64,000 bases of DNA from Rutidosis leptorrhynchoides. Taxonomy: Eukaryota > Streptophyta > Magnoliopsida > Asterales > Asteraceae. Numbering within the stretch: the stretch's first letter is position 1; every line of letters starts with the position of its first letter. The notes under the pieces were generated by a model. The model was not told the origin of the DNA and ran no database searches. It was given only the letters and a program-made list of their open reading frames with translations. The translations under genes and the position numbers were made by a program. Positions 45,413 to 58,304 of this stretch are shown here, piece after piece. The stretch lies in assembly GCF_046630445.1 (NCBI RefSeq), contig NC_092333.1, forward strand, positions 7,971,501 through 8,035,500. The letters are read 5' to 3'.

Positions 45413-48400
45413 TGAAATGTCCCGTTCATATTGATTATAAACGTTCCATATTAATTGATTTCGTCGCGAGGTTTTGACCTCTATATGAGACGTTTTTCAA
45501 AGACTGCATTCATTTTTTAAAACAAGCATAACCTTTATTTTATCGATAAAGGTTTAAAAAGCATTACGTAGATTATCAAATAATGATAATCTAAAATATA
45601 CTGTTTACACACGACCATTACATAATGGTTTACAATAAGAATAGATTACATCAAAAATAAGTTTCTTGAATGCAGTTTTTACACAATATCATACAAGCAT
45701 GGACTCCAAATCTTGTCCTTATTTTAGTATGCAACAGCGGAAGCTCTTAATAATCACCTGAGAATAAACATGCTTAAAACGTCAACAAAAATGTTGGTGA
45801 GTTATAGGTTTAACTTATATATTTATCAAATCGCAATAATAGACCACAAGATTTTATATTTCAATATACATCCCATACATAGAGATAAAAATCATTCATA
45901 TGGTGAACACCTGGTAACCGACATTAACAAGATGCATATAAGAATATCCCCTATCATTCCGAGAAATCCTTCGGACATGATAAAAACAACATCGAAGTAC
46001 TAAAGCATCCGGTACTTTGGATGGGGTTCGTTAGGCCCAATAGATCTATCTTTAGGATTCGCGTCAATTAGTAGATCGGTTTACTAATTCTTAGGTTACC
46101 AAGCAAAAGGGGCATATTCGGCTTCGATCATTCACCCATATAATGTAGTTTCATTTACTTGTGTCTATTTCGTAAAACATTTATAAAACTGCATGTATTC
46201 TCATCCCAAAATATTAGATTTTAAAAGTGGGACTATAACTCACTTTCACAGATTTTTACTTCGTCGGGAAGTAAGACTTGGCCACTGGTCGATTCACGAA
46301 CCTGTACAAATATGTACATATATATTAAAGTATGCTCAAAATATATTTACAACATTTTTTAATACGTTATAATGTTTTAAGCTTATTAAGTCAGCTGTCC
46401 TCGTTAATAACCTACAACTAGTTGTCCATAGTTAGATGTACAGAAATAAATATAAATTATCTTGGATCAATCCACGACCCAGTGTATACAAGCCTTAGGC
46501 TAGATCACAACTCAAACTATATATATTATTTTGGAATCAACCTCAACCCTGTATAGCTAACTCCAACATTACTGCATATAGAGTGTCTATGGTTGTTCCA
46601 AAATATATTATATAGATGGGTCGATATGATATGTCAAAACATTGTATACGTGTCTATGGTATCCCAAGATTACATAATATATATTAGAATACATGAATAA
46701 TACAATATAAGTTTGTTAAGTTATGATTTGTATAGAATTGTTACAATATTTTCCGTAGCTACAACAATCAAAAAATATCCAATCTTGTTTTACCCATAAC
46801 TTCTTCGTTTTAAATCCGTTTTGAGTGAATCAAATTGCTATGGTTTCATATTGAACTCTATTTTATGAATCTATATAGAAAAAGTATATGTTTATAGTTG
46901 GAATTATAAAATACAAGTCATTTTTGTAAGAGGTAGTCATTTCAGTCGAAAGAACGACGTCTTGATGACCATTTTGAAAAACATACTTTCACTTTGAGTT
47001 TAACCATGATTTTTGGATATAGTTTCATGTCCATAAGAAAAATCATTTTCCCAGAAGAACAACTTTTAAATCAAAGTTTATCATAGTTTTTAGTTATCAA
47101 ACCCAAAACAGCCCGCGGTGTTACTACGACGGCGTATGTCCGGTTTTACGGTGTTTTTCGTGTTTCCAGGTTTTAAATCATTAAGTTAGCATATCATATA
47201 GATATAGAGCATATGTTTAGTTGATTTTAAAAGTCAAGTTAGAAGGATTAACTTTATTTGCGAATAAGTTTAGAATTAACTAAACTATGTTCTAGTGATT
47301 ACAAGTTTAAATCTTCGAATAAGATAGTTTTATATGTATGAATCGAATGATGTTATGAACATCTTTACTACCTTAAGTTTAGTAGGTAAACCTACTGGAA
47401 GTGACAAGAAATGATCTAGCTTCAAAGGATCTTGGATGGCTTGAAAGTTCTTGAAGTAGGATCATGACACAAAAACAAGTTCAAGTAAGAATTTTACTCG
47501 AATTAAGATAGTTTATAGTTATAGAAATTGAATCAAAGTTTGAATATGATTATTACCTTGAATAAGAAAGATAACCTACTGTAAATAACAAAGGTTTATT
47601 GATCTTAGATGATTACTTGGAATGGATTAGAAAGCTTGGATGTAAACTAGTAAACTTGAAAGGATTTTCGAAGTGTTCTTGAAGTGTTCTTCCTAAGATG
47701 ATTATAGCTTGATTCTTGAAGTAATTTTTGATGAAGATGATGATTAGCTACTGGAAAAATTCGTTCATAAGAGTGTGTGTGTGTGTGTGTGTGTGTTGAG
47801 AGAGAATTAGAAAGAGAATTGGAAGTGAAATGGAGTGAATGATGAGTGGTAAGTAGTGAGTGGTGAGTGGGGTTAAAAGGAGTTCTAGTTAGTTGACTAG
47901 TTCATGGTAGAAGTTAAAATTGATTAGTCATACATGACATAATCAAGAGTGGAATCCCATGCTAGTTCCTATTGGTATATACCCACAGTAAGTACGTCTA
48001 GAAGCTGTGTATAATACGGGTATGAATACGACTAGAAATCTTGATGAAAAAAGAATGGGAATGTATTTGTACCCATTTTCGTTAAGTATTAGTGTTTTGA
48101 TATATGTCTTGAAGTCTTCCAAAAGTATATTAATACATCTAAATACACTACATGTATATACATTTTAACTGAGTCGTTAAGTCATCGTTAGTCGTTACAT
48201 GTAAGTGTTGTTTTGAAACTTTTAAGTTAACAATCTCATTTAATGTTGTTAACCCATTGTTTATTATATCTAATGAGATGTTAAATTATTATCTTATCAT
48301 GATATTATGATATATTAATATATCTTAATATGATATATATATATATATATACATTTAAATGTCGTTACAACGAAAATCGTTACATATATGTCTCGTTTCG

Positions 48401-48705
48401 AAATCCTTAAGTTAGTAGTCTTGTTTTTATGTATATAACTCATTGTTAATATACTTATGGAGATACTCACTTATCATAATATCATGTTAACTATATGTAT
48501 ATCCATATATATCGTCATGTCATTTTTACAAGTTTTAACGTTCGTGAATCGCCGGTCAACTTGGGTGGTCAATTGTCTACATGAAACTCATTTCAAATAA
48601 TCAAGTCTTAACAAGTTTGATTGCTTAACATGTTGGAAACATTTAATAATGTAAAAATCAATTTCATTTAATATATATAAACATGGAAAAGTTCGGGTCA
48701 CTACA
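45413..48705 (-). repeat. 3' LTR of element D
   Basis: 3293 bp. The minus strand starts TGTAGTGACCCGAAC at 48705 and ends ACGGGACATTTCA at 45413. It contains a putative intron (45758-46243) and a (GT)n tract (47772-47796) that is shorter in the other LTR. Confidence 0.93.
45758..46243 (-). other. Putative intron inside D's 3' LTR (486 nt)
   Basis: Minus strand: donor AAAGTGAGTTATAG at 46243 and acceptor TTTATTCTCAG|GTG ending at 45758, with GTTGACGTTTTAAG upstream. The same 486 nt are present in the 5' LTR at 55473-55958. Confidence 0.45.
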
Positions 48706-48720
48706 GTACCTACCCGTTAA
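48706..48720 (-). other. Polypurine tract of element D
   Basis: The minus strand reads TTAACGGGTAGGTAC directly before the 3' LTR. Confidence 0.8.
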
Positions 48721-48740
48721 ATAAATTTCGTCCCGAAATT

Positions 48741-51700
48741 TTAAGCAGTTGGAGGTGTTGTCGTATCTTCTGGAAATAAGTGCGGGTATTTCTTCTTCAT
48801 CTGATATTCTCATTCCCAGGTGAACTCGGGTCCTCTACGATCATTCCATCGAACCTTAATAATTGGTATCTTGTTTTGCTTAAGTCTTTTAACCTCACGA
48901 TCCATTATTTCGACGGGTTCCTCGATGAATTGAAGTTTTTCGTTGATTTGAATTTCGTCTAACAGAATAGTGAGATCTTCTTTAGCAAAACATTTCTTCA
49001 AATTCGAGACGTGGAAAGTGTTATGTACAGCCGCGAGTTATTGAGGTAACTCAAGTCGGTAAGCTACTGGTCCGACACGATCAATAATCTTGAATGGTCC
49101 AATATACCTTGGATTTAATTTCCCTCATTTACCAAATCAAACAACGCTTTTCCAAGGTGCAACCTTAAGCATGACCATCTCTCCAATTTTAAATTCTATA
49201 TCTTTTCTTTTAATGTCGGCGTAGCTCTTTTGTTGACTTTGGGCGGTTTTCAACCGTTGTTGAATTTGGATAATCTTCTCGGTAGTTTCTTTTATTATCT
49301 CCGGACCCGTAATCTGTCTATCCCCTACTTCACTCCAAAAAATCGGAGACCTGCACTTTCTACCATAAAGTGCTTCAAACGGCGCCATCTCAATGCTTGA
49401 ATGGTAGGTGTTGTTGTAGGAAAATTCTGCTAACGGTAGATGTCGATCTCAACTGTTTCCAAAATCAATAACACATGCTCGTAGCATGTCTTCAAGCATT
49501 TGTATCATCCTTTCGCTCTGCCCATCAGTTTGTGGATGATAGGCAGTACTCATGTCTAGACGAGTTCCTAATGCTTGCTGTAATGTCTGCCAGAATCTTG
49601 AAATAAACCTGCCATCCCTATCAGAGATAACAGAGATTGGTATTCCATGTCTGGAGACGACTTCCTTCAAATACAGTCGTGCTAACTTCTCCATCTTGTC
49701 ATCTTCTCTTATTGGCTGGAAGTGTGCTGATTTGGTGAGACGATCAACTATTACCCAAATAGTATCAAAACCACTTGCAGTCCTTGGAAATTTAGTGATG
49801 AAATCTATGGTAATGTTTTCCCATTTCCATTCTGGGATTTTGGGTTGTTGAAGTAGACCTGATGGTTTCTGATGCTCAGCTTTGACCTTAGAACACGTCA
49901 AACATTCTCCTACGTATTTAGCAACGTCGGCTTTCATACCTGGCCACCAAAAATGTTTCTTGAGATCCTTGTACATCTTCCCCGTTCCAGGATGTATTGA
50001 GTATCTGGTTTTATGAGCTTCTCTAAGTACCATTTCTCTCATATCTCCAAATTTTGGTACCCAAATTCTTTCAACCCTATACCAGGTTCCGTCTTCCCGA
50101 ATATTAAGATGTTTCTCCGATCCTTTGGGTATTTCATCCTTTAAGTTTCCCTCTTTTAAAACACCTTGTTGCGCCTCCTTTATTTGAGTAGTAAGGTTAG
50201 TGTGAATCATTATATTCATAGATTTTACACGAATGAGTTCTCTGTCCTTTCTGCTCAAGGCGTCGGCTATCACATTTACCTTCCCTGGGTGGTAACGAAT
50301 CTCAAAGTCATAATCATTCAATAATTCAATCCACCTGCGCTGCCTCATGTTTAGTTGTTTCTTATTAAATATGTGTTGAAGACTTTTGTGGTCGGTATAT
50401 ATAATACTTTTGACCCCATATAAGTAGTGCCTCCAAGTTTTTAATGCAAAAACAACCGCGCCTAATTCCAAATCATGCGTCGTATAATTTTGTTCGTGAA
50501 TCTTCAATTGTCTAGATGCATAAGCAATTACTTTCGTTCGTTGCATTAATACACAACCGAGACCTTGCTTTGAGGCGTCACAATATATCACAAAATCATC
50601 ATTCCCTTCAGGTAATGACAATATAGGTGCCGTAGTTAACTTTTTCTTCAACAATTGAAACGCTTTTTCTTGTTCATCCTTCCATTCAAATTTCCTCCCT
50701 TTATGCGGTAATGCAGTTAAGGGTTTTGCTATTCTGGAAAAGTCTTGGATGAACCTTCTGTAGTAACCAGCTAGTCCTAAAAACTGGCGTATGTGTTTCG
50801 GAGTTTTCGGGGTTTCCCACTTTTTAACGGTTTCAATCTTTGCTGGATCCACCTGAATACCTTCTTTGTTCACTATGTGACCGAGGAATTGAACTTCTTC
50901 CAACCAAAATGCACACTTTGAAAACTTAGCGTACAGTTTTTCCTTTCTTAACAACTCTAGCACTTTTCTCAAATGTTCTTCGTGCTCTTGGTCATTCTTT
51001 GAGTAAATAAGTATGTCATCGATGAAAACAATGACAAACTTGTCAAGGTATGGCCCACACACTCGGTTCATGAGGTCCATGAACACAGCTGGTGCGTTAG
51101 TTAAACCAAACGGCGTAACCATAAACTCATAAGGACCGTAACGCGTCCTAAAAGCAGTCTTCGGAATATCATCCTCCTTCACCCGCATTTGATGATACCC
51201 GGAACGTAAATCAATCTTCGAATAAACCGACGAGCCTTGTAGTTGATCAAATAAGTCGTCGATTCTCGGTAGTGGTTAGCGGTTCTTAATGGTAAGTTTG
51301 TTCAACTCTCAGTAGTCGATACACAACCTAAATGTACCATCCTTCTTCTTGACAAACAAAACAGGAGCTCCCCACGGTGATGTGCTTGGTCGAATGAAAC
51401 CACGCTCTAAAAGTTCTTGTAATTGGCTTTGAAGTTCCTTCATCTCACTGGGTGCAAGTCTGTATGGAGCACGAGCTATTGGTGCAGCTCCTGGTACAAG
51501 ATCTATCTGAAATTCAACAGATCGGTGCGGAGGTAGTCCCGGTAATTCTTTCGGAAATACATCGGGAAATTCTTTTGCGACGGGAACATCATTGATGTTC
51601 TTTTCTTCAGGTTTAACTTCCTCGATGTGTGCTAGAATGATGTAACAACCTTTTCTTATTAGTTTTTGCGCCTTCAAACTACTAATAAGATTTAACTTCG

Positions 51701-52230
51701 CGTTGCTCTTTTATCCGTACACCATTAAAGGTTTTCCTTTTTCACGCATAATGCGAATCGTATTTTTGTAACAAACGATCTCTGCTCTCACCTTTTTCAA
51801 CCAGTCCATGCCAATTAATACATCAAAACTCCCTAACTCGACTGGTATTAAATCAATTTTAAACGTTTCATCCCCCAGTTTAATTTCTCTCTCCCGACAT
51901 ATATTATCTGCTGAAATTAATTTACCGTTTGCTAATTCGAGTAAAAATTTACTATCCAAAGGCGTCAATGGGCAACTTAATTTAGCATAAAATTCTCTAC
52001 TCATATAGCTTTTATCCGCACCCGAATCAAATAAAACATAAGCAGATTTATCGTCAATAAGAAACGTACCCGTAACAAGCTCCGGGTCTTCCTGTGCTTC
52101 TGCTGCATTAATATTGAAAACTCTTCCACGACCCTGCCCATTAGTATTCTCATGATTCGGGCAATTTCTCATAATGTGGCCCGGTTTTCCACATTTATAA
52201 TAAACAGCGTTGGTATTACTTGCTCCGACA
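48741..52230 (-). pseudogene. pol of element D: protease, reverse transcriptase, RNase H, integrase, chromodomain-like tail
   Basis: Protease: LFDSGADKSYMS (near 51995-52030). [18 protein letters not shown] and [14 protein letters not shown], the catalytic Asp pair intact. RNase [17 protein letters not shown], then [20 protein letters not shown] and [10 protein letters not shown]. Integrase: the HHCC finger ([14 protein letters not shown], then [11 protein letters not shown]) and the D,D,E core ([32 protein letters not shown]). Tail: EEPVEIMDREVKRLKQ to KVRWNDRRGPEFTWE, the chromodomain-like end of Tekay/Del. The frame is broken by several stops, among them TGA after FRLCIDY, TAA after TIKNR, TGA after VIDFGNS (49449-49451), two TGA near 49130, TAA near 49037 and TGA after FTWE. 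Most fit C-to-T changes (CGA to TGA, TGG to TGA). The terminal TAA is 48741-48743. Confidence 0.9.
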
Positions 52231-53396
52231 CTATTCGTTTCGGCATTACTTATTCTGACATTATTTGTTCCTTTAGTTCTATTAAACTTTGGTCCGTAGA
52301 CCTCACACTTTGTCGCGCTATGACCATTTCTTTTACACCTGTTGCAAAATGTCGTACAAAACCCCTAATGATTTTCTTCACACCTATGACATGGCTGTTT
52401 TTGGTTTTTGTTGCCGTTGTTGTTATTGAGGTTGTTGTTTGGATTGTTATTGTTGTTGAAACGGTTGTTGTAGTTGTTGTTGTTGTTGTTGGGATGTTTG
52501 TTGTAGTTATTGTTAGGATTGCGGTTATTGTTGCGATTGTTGTTGCGGTTGTTGGGATAGCTGTTGTGATTGTTTTTGTAATTGTTGTTGTTGTTGTACT
52601 GGTGACTCTTGTCACCGTTTTCCTCTCACTTCCTCTTGAGTTGTTTCGTGTTGGCTTCTTCGGCCGCCTGCTCTTTAATTCTTCCCTCAATCTGATTTAT
52701 GAGTTTATGAGCCATTCAACTTGCCTTCTGTATAGAAGCGGGCTCGTGTGAACTCACATCTTCTTGAATCCTTACTGGTAACCCTTTTACAAACGCATCG
52801 ATCTTCTCTTCTTCATCTTCGAATGCTCCCGGACACAATAGGCACAACTCTGTGAATCGTCGTTCATATGTGGTAACGTCGAACCCTTGTGTTCGTAACT
52901 CTCTAAGTTCTGCCTTGAGTTTATTGACTTCGTTTCTAGGACGGTACTGCTCGTTCATCAATTGCTTGAATGCCGACCACGGTAGTGCGTAAGCAGCATT
53001 TTGTCCTACCTGTTCAAGATAGGTATTCCACCATGTTAACGCAGTACCTGTGAAGGTATGCATAGCGTACTTAACTTTGTCCTCTTCAGTGCACTTACTT
53101 ATGGTAAACACCGATTCGACTTTCTTGGTCCACCGTTTCAATCCAATTGGTCCTTCGGTTCCATCAAATTCCAAAGGTTAACAGGCAGTGAATTCTTTGT
53201 AGGTGCATCCTACACGATTTCTTGCGCCGTTAGCTGCATTGCTAGATTCAGAGTTATTGTTGGTATGTAGCGCAGCTTGTACTGCATCTATGTTTGCAGC
53301 AAGAAAAGTACGAAATTCCTCTTCGCTCATATTCATGGTTTGTCGAGTAGTCGGTGCCATTTCCTTCAAAATAGCCAACTGAATCGAGTTAATCAT
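52151..53396 (-). pseudogene. gag of element D
   Basis: The N-terminus starts with a Met in MAPTTRQTMNMSEEEFRTFL (ORF open from 53396). A TAA at 53175-53177 precedes PLEFDGTEGPIGLKRW. The capsid region KVESVF, TALTWWNTYLEQVG, MNEQYRPRNEVNKL and TYERRFTELCLLCPG (52716-53174) is typical of plant Ty3 retrotransposon gag. Stops (TGA) follow SIQKAS and LKRK. A long Asn-rich low-complexity stretch (coded at 52396-52600, TTG-rich on the plus strand) comes next. Then follow a Cys-rich segment RCKRNGHSATKC and the zinc knuckle, whose first Cys is now Tyr (YYKCGKPGHIMRNC). The gag would coat the RNA genome; this copy is not translatable. Confidence 0.85.
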
Positions 53397-53493
53397 ACAG
53401 AATATTAAGAGTAGTCAATAGTATTTCGTAACATAATATGAACTTATTTATAAAAGCTTTTTCTTCATATTAGCGTTTTATAAGTTTAAATTC

Positions 53494-53513
53494 GGGTACT
53501 ACCTACCCGTTAA
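53494..53513 (-). other. Internal PPT-like tract of element D
   Basis: Plus strand GGGTACTACCTACCCGTTAA, identical to the tract in element B, between the F-box ORF and gag. Confidence 0.55.
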
Positions 53514-53683
53514 GTTCATACTTAGTAGCTAATATACAATTCAACTACTACAATTCCATATGAAAAACTGATTATAATAATATATCACATACAAATATTC
53601 TTCAAACTTACAACTTCGCTATATTACATATAACATGAAATATATTACACTTTGATACATGACAATTTTGAAGATAAATCTAG

Positions 53684-54916
53684 TTAATACGCAAGTTGTT
53701 CAGCAAATGAAATAAAGACACGTAATTCATAAGTCCTGAAGCAAGTCATGCATTCTGGATTTACTAAGACGACTTCCCATCCTTGGTCTTGTGGAAAATA
53801 ACCGTTATGACCATTGGCTAGGCAGCATATTGTAATGTCGTCAAAAGGACGAGGGTTTCGTAATGTCCAACATCCCCGTAATAATCTAAAAACCTTGTTT
53901 CTCACCCCAACTACTGAATCCGTCACTTGTGGAAAGGTTTTATTTAAAAGTTGTAACCCGATATTCTTTTTCTCACTTTGGTAAGAAGCGAACATCACTA
54001 ACCCGTAAGTATAACATGCTTCTTTATGTTGCATGATAGAAGCTCTTTCTAACTCGCGAAATCCTATGTTGGGATATGTTGAGTCAAAATAGGTTCTTAA
54101 CCCGTAGCGTAAAATTGCATTTGGGTTCCCCGTATTTAATGCTTTAAAGAAAACACGGCGTAACTTACGGTTTCCCCAATGTGATATACCCCACTTATCA
54201 AAGGAAAGCCTTTTATAAACTAAGGCATTTCTGGAAAGTCTTCAAATGTTTGACAAGTTAATTTCGCCATAACTAAATGTGCTGATGAACTCTGACCGAC
54301 TCAAGACAAGATTTCCTCAATCATATCCTCTGGTAGGTCTTCTAAAATATTCCAGGGATATATGGTGTTCCTCTAATACGAGGCATCGTTTTCCACAACG
54401 GTTTAGAAAAACCTAGTGGTTTAGAGGTTCCTGGGTTATTGTTACACTTTAGGAAATACGGATGTTGCCGATACATATAAAGCTCATCGGGGTTGGAATC
54501 AGGTTTCTCTATTTTTATACATTTTCCCTTATTATTTTCTTTTGCTATATTAAATTGGGTCGAGGTGATTTCTATAACATCATCGGAATCCTCATCGGGA
54601 TCCGATTCATCGGAAGTTGGTAATCTTTCCAATATTTTGCTTCCTCGACAGAAACACCATTGACCATTTTTAACTTTGGTCCGTTGGTTGAGGATTTTCT
54701 TTTATTTAAACGATTTACTGTAGGTATCACTATTTCTTCCTCCGGAACCTCTTCTTCTTCTGGTTCCTCCTCTTCCGATTCATCCTCTTCTGGTTCCTCT
54801 TCTTCCGGTTCCTCCTCTTCCGGTTCCTCTTCGGGAATTTGTGAATCTTCCCAAAATATATTCGACTCTTCATTATTATTAGGTGAATCAATGGGATTTG
54901 TACTAGAGGTAGACAT
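53684..54916 (-). pseudogene. Captured F-box (At2g35280-type) leader ORF of element D
   Basis: The minus strand, from the ATG at 54914-54916, gives an acidic N-terminus of Glu/Pro repeats (about residues 20-60), then KRKSSTNGPKLKMVNGVSVE. After a frameshift near 54630 the Asp/Glu-rich part continues (ERLPTSDESDPDEDSDDV). Next comes an F-box-like segment, LPEDMIEEILS, a TGA (54301-54303) where Arg is expected, then VGQSSSAHLVMAKLTCQTFE. After a second frameshift near 54205 follows VYKRLSFDKW, then GNPNAILRYGLRTYFDS, ACYTYGLVMFASYQ and a Cys-containing end (CCLANGHNGYFPQ, NPECMTCFRTYELRVF). This order fits plant F-box proteins of the At2g35280 type, with a Sel1/TPR-like middle. F-box proteins choose substrates for SCF ubiquitin ligases. 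It sits between PBS and gag in sense orientation and is no part of normal gypsy coding. Confidence 0.7.
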
Positions 54917-55113
54917 CTATCACACAATATCAAACACATTAAGAGGTTAAAATATCACATAATATTTACATGTTAATAATATATAGTTTCCAACAAAAGT
55001 GTTAAGCAATCGTTTTTTTTAGAGAAAACACGGTCGAAGTCCAGACTCACTAATGTATCCTAACAAACTCGATAAGACACACTAATGCAAATTTCTGGTT
55101 CTCTAAGACCAAC

Positions 55114-55125
55114 GCTCTGATACCA
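55114..55125 (-). other. tRNA-iMet primer binding site of element D
   Basis: The minus strand reads TGGTATCAGAGC, two bases from the 5' LTR end at 55128. Confidence 0.9.
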
Positions 55126-55472
55126 ACTGAAATGTCCCGTTCATATTGATTATAAACGTTCCATATTAATTGATTTCGTCGCGAGGTTTTGACCTCTATA
55201 TGAGACGTTTTTCAAAGACTGCATTCATTTTTTAAAACAAGCATAACCTTTATTTTATCGATAAAGGTTTAAAAAGCATTACGTAGATTATCAAATAATG
55301 ATAATCTAAAATATACTGTTTACACACGACCATTACATAATGGTTTACAATAAGAATATATTACATCAAAAATAAGTTTCTTGAATGCAGTTTTTACACA
55401 ATATCATGCAAGCTTGGACTCCAAATCTTGTCCTTATTTTAGTATGCAACAGCGGAAGCTCTTAATAATCAC

Positions 55473-55958
55473 CTGAGAATAAACATGCTTAAAAGGTCAA
55501 CAAAAATGTTGGTGAGTTATAGGTTTAACCTATATATTTATCAAATCGTAATAATAGACCACAAGATTTCATATTTCAATATACATCCCATACATAGAGA
55601 TAAAAATCATTCATATGGTGAACACCTGGTAACCGACATTAACAAGATGCATATAAAAATATCCCCTATCATTCCGGGAAATCCTTCGGACATGATAAAA
55701 ACAACATCGAAGTACTAAAGCATCCGGTACTTTGGATGGGGTTCGTTAGGCCCAATAGATCTATCTTTAGGATTCACGTCAATTAGTAGATCGGTTTACT
55801 AATTCTTAGGTTACCAAGAAAAAGGGGCATAGTCGGCTTCGATCATTCACCCATATAATGTAGTTTCATTTACTTGTGTCTATTTCGTAAAACATTTATA
55901 AAACTGCATGTATTCTCATCCCAAAATATTAGATTTTAAAAGTGGGACTATAACTCAC
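55473..55958 (-). other. Putative intron inside D's 5' LTR (486 nt)
   Basis: Same donor and acceptor as in the 3' LTR and the same length, although the LTRs have diverged elsewhere. Confidence 0.45.
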
Positions 55959-58202
55959 TTTCACAGATTTTTACTTCGTCGGGAAGTAAGACTTGGCCAC
56001 TGGTCGATTCACGAACCTATACAAATAGGTACATATATATCAAAGTATGCTCAAAATATATTTACAACATTTTTAATACGTTATAATGTTTTAAGCTTAT
56101 TAAGTCAGCTGTCCTCGTTAATAACTACAACTAGTTGTCCATAGTTAGATGTACAGAAATAAATATAAATTATCTTGGATCAATCCACGACCCAGTGTAT
56201 ACAAGTCTCAGGCTAGATCACAACTCAAACTATATATATTATTTTGGAATCAACCTCAACCCTGTATAGCTAACTCCAACATTACTGCATATAGAGTGTC
56301 TATGGTTGTTCCAAAATATATTATATAGATGGGTCGATATGATATGTCAAAACATTGTATACGTGTCTATGGTATCCCAAGATTACATAATATATATTAG
56401 AATACATGAATAATACAATATAAGTTTGTTAAGTTATGATTTGTATAGAATTGTTACAATATTTCCCGTAGCTACAACAATCAAAAAATATCCAATCTTG
56501 TTTTACCCATAACTTCTTCGTTTTAAATCCGTTTTGAGTGAATCAAATTGATATGGTTTCATATTGAACTCTATTTTATGAATCTATACAGAAAAAGTAT
56601 ATGTTTATAGTCAGAAATATAAGTTACAAGTCGTTTTTGTAAGAGGTAGTCATTTCAGTCGAAAGAACGACGTCTTGATGACCATTTTGAAAAACATACT
56701 TCCACTTTGAGTTTAACCATGATTTTTGGATATAGTTTCATGTCCATAAGAAAAATCATTTTCCCAGAAGAACTACTTTTAAATCAAAGTTTATCATAGT
56801 TTTTAATTATCAAACCCAAAACAGCCCGCGGTGTTACTACGACGGCGTATGTCCGGTTTTACGGTGTTTCTCGTGTTTCCAGGTTTTAAATCAATAAGTT
56901 AGCATATCATATAGATATAGAGCATGTGTTTAGTTGATTTTAAAAGTCAAGTTAGAAGGATTAACTTTATTTGCGAACAAGTTTAGAATTAACTAAACTA
57001 TGTTCTAGTGATTACAAGTTTAAATCTTCGAATAAGATAGTTTTATATGTATCAATTGAATGATGTTATGAACATCATTACTATCTTAAGTTTAGTAGGT
57101 AAACCTACTGGAAGTGACAAGAAATGATCTAGCTTCAAAGGATCTTGGATGGCTTGAAAGTTCTTGAAGTAGGATCATGATACAAAAACAAGTTCAAGTA
57201 AGAATTTTACTCGAATTAAGATAGTTTATAGTTATAGAAATTGAATCAAAGTTTGAATATGATTATTACCTTGAATAAGAAAGATAACCTACTGTAAATA
57301 ACAAAGGTTTCTTGATCTTAGATGATTACTTGGAATGGATTAGAAAGCTTGGATGTAAACTAGTAAACTTGAAAGGATTTTCGAAGTGTTCTTGAAGTGT
57401 TCTTCCTAAAATGATTATAGCTTGATTCTTGAAATAATTTTTGATGAAGATGATGATTAGCTACTGGAAAAATTCGTTCATAAGTGTGTGTGTGTGTTGA
57501 GAGAGAATTAGAAAGAGAATTGGAAGTGAAATGGAGTGAATGATGAGTGGTAAGTGGTGAGTGGTGAGTGGTGAGCGGGGTTAAAAGGAGTTCTAGTTAG
57601 TTGACTAGTTCATGGTAGAAGTTAAAATTGATTAGTCATACATGACATAATCAAGAGTGGAATCCCATGCTAGTTCCTATTGGTATATACCCACAGTGAG
57701 TACGTCTAGAAGCTGTGTATAATACGGGTATGAATTCGACTAGAATTCTTGATGAAAAAAGAATGGGAATGTATCTGTACCCATTTTCGTTAAGTATTAG
57801 TGTTTTGATATATGTCTTGAAGTCTTCCAAAAGTATATTAATACATCTAAATACACTACATGTATATACATTTTAACTGAGTCGTTAAGTCATCGTTAGT
57901 CGTTACATGTAAGTGTTGTTTTGAAACCTTTAAGTTAACAATCTCATTTAATGTTGTTAACCCATTGTTTATTATATCTAATGAGATGTTAAATTATTAT
58001 CTTATCATGATATTATGATATATTAATATATCTTAATATGATATATATACATTTAAATGTCGTTATAACGATAATCGTTACATATATGTCTCGTTTCGAA
58101 ATCCTTAAGTTAGTAGTCTTGTTTTTATGTATATAACTCATTGTTAATATACTTTTGGAGATACTCACTTATCATAATCTCATGTTAACTATATGTATAT
58201 CC

Positions 58203-58304
<102 letters not shown>

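Noticed and set aside
49552-49851. 99-codon plus-strand ORF
   Set aside because: Shadow of the integrase frame on the minus strand.
52152-52751. 199-codon plus-strand ORF rich in Val
   Set aside because: Antisense shadow of the Asn-rich gag region (TTG repeats read as Val).
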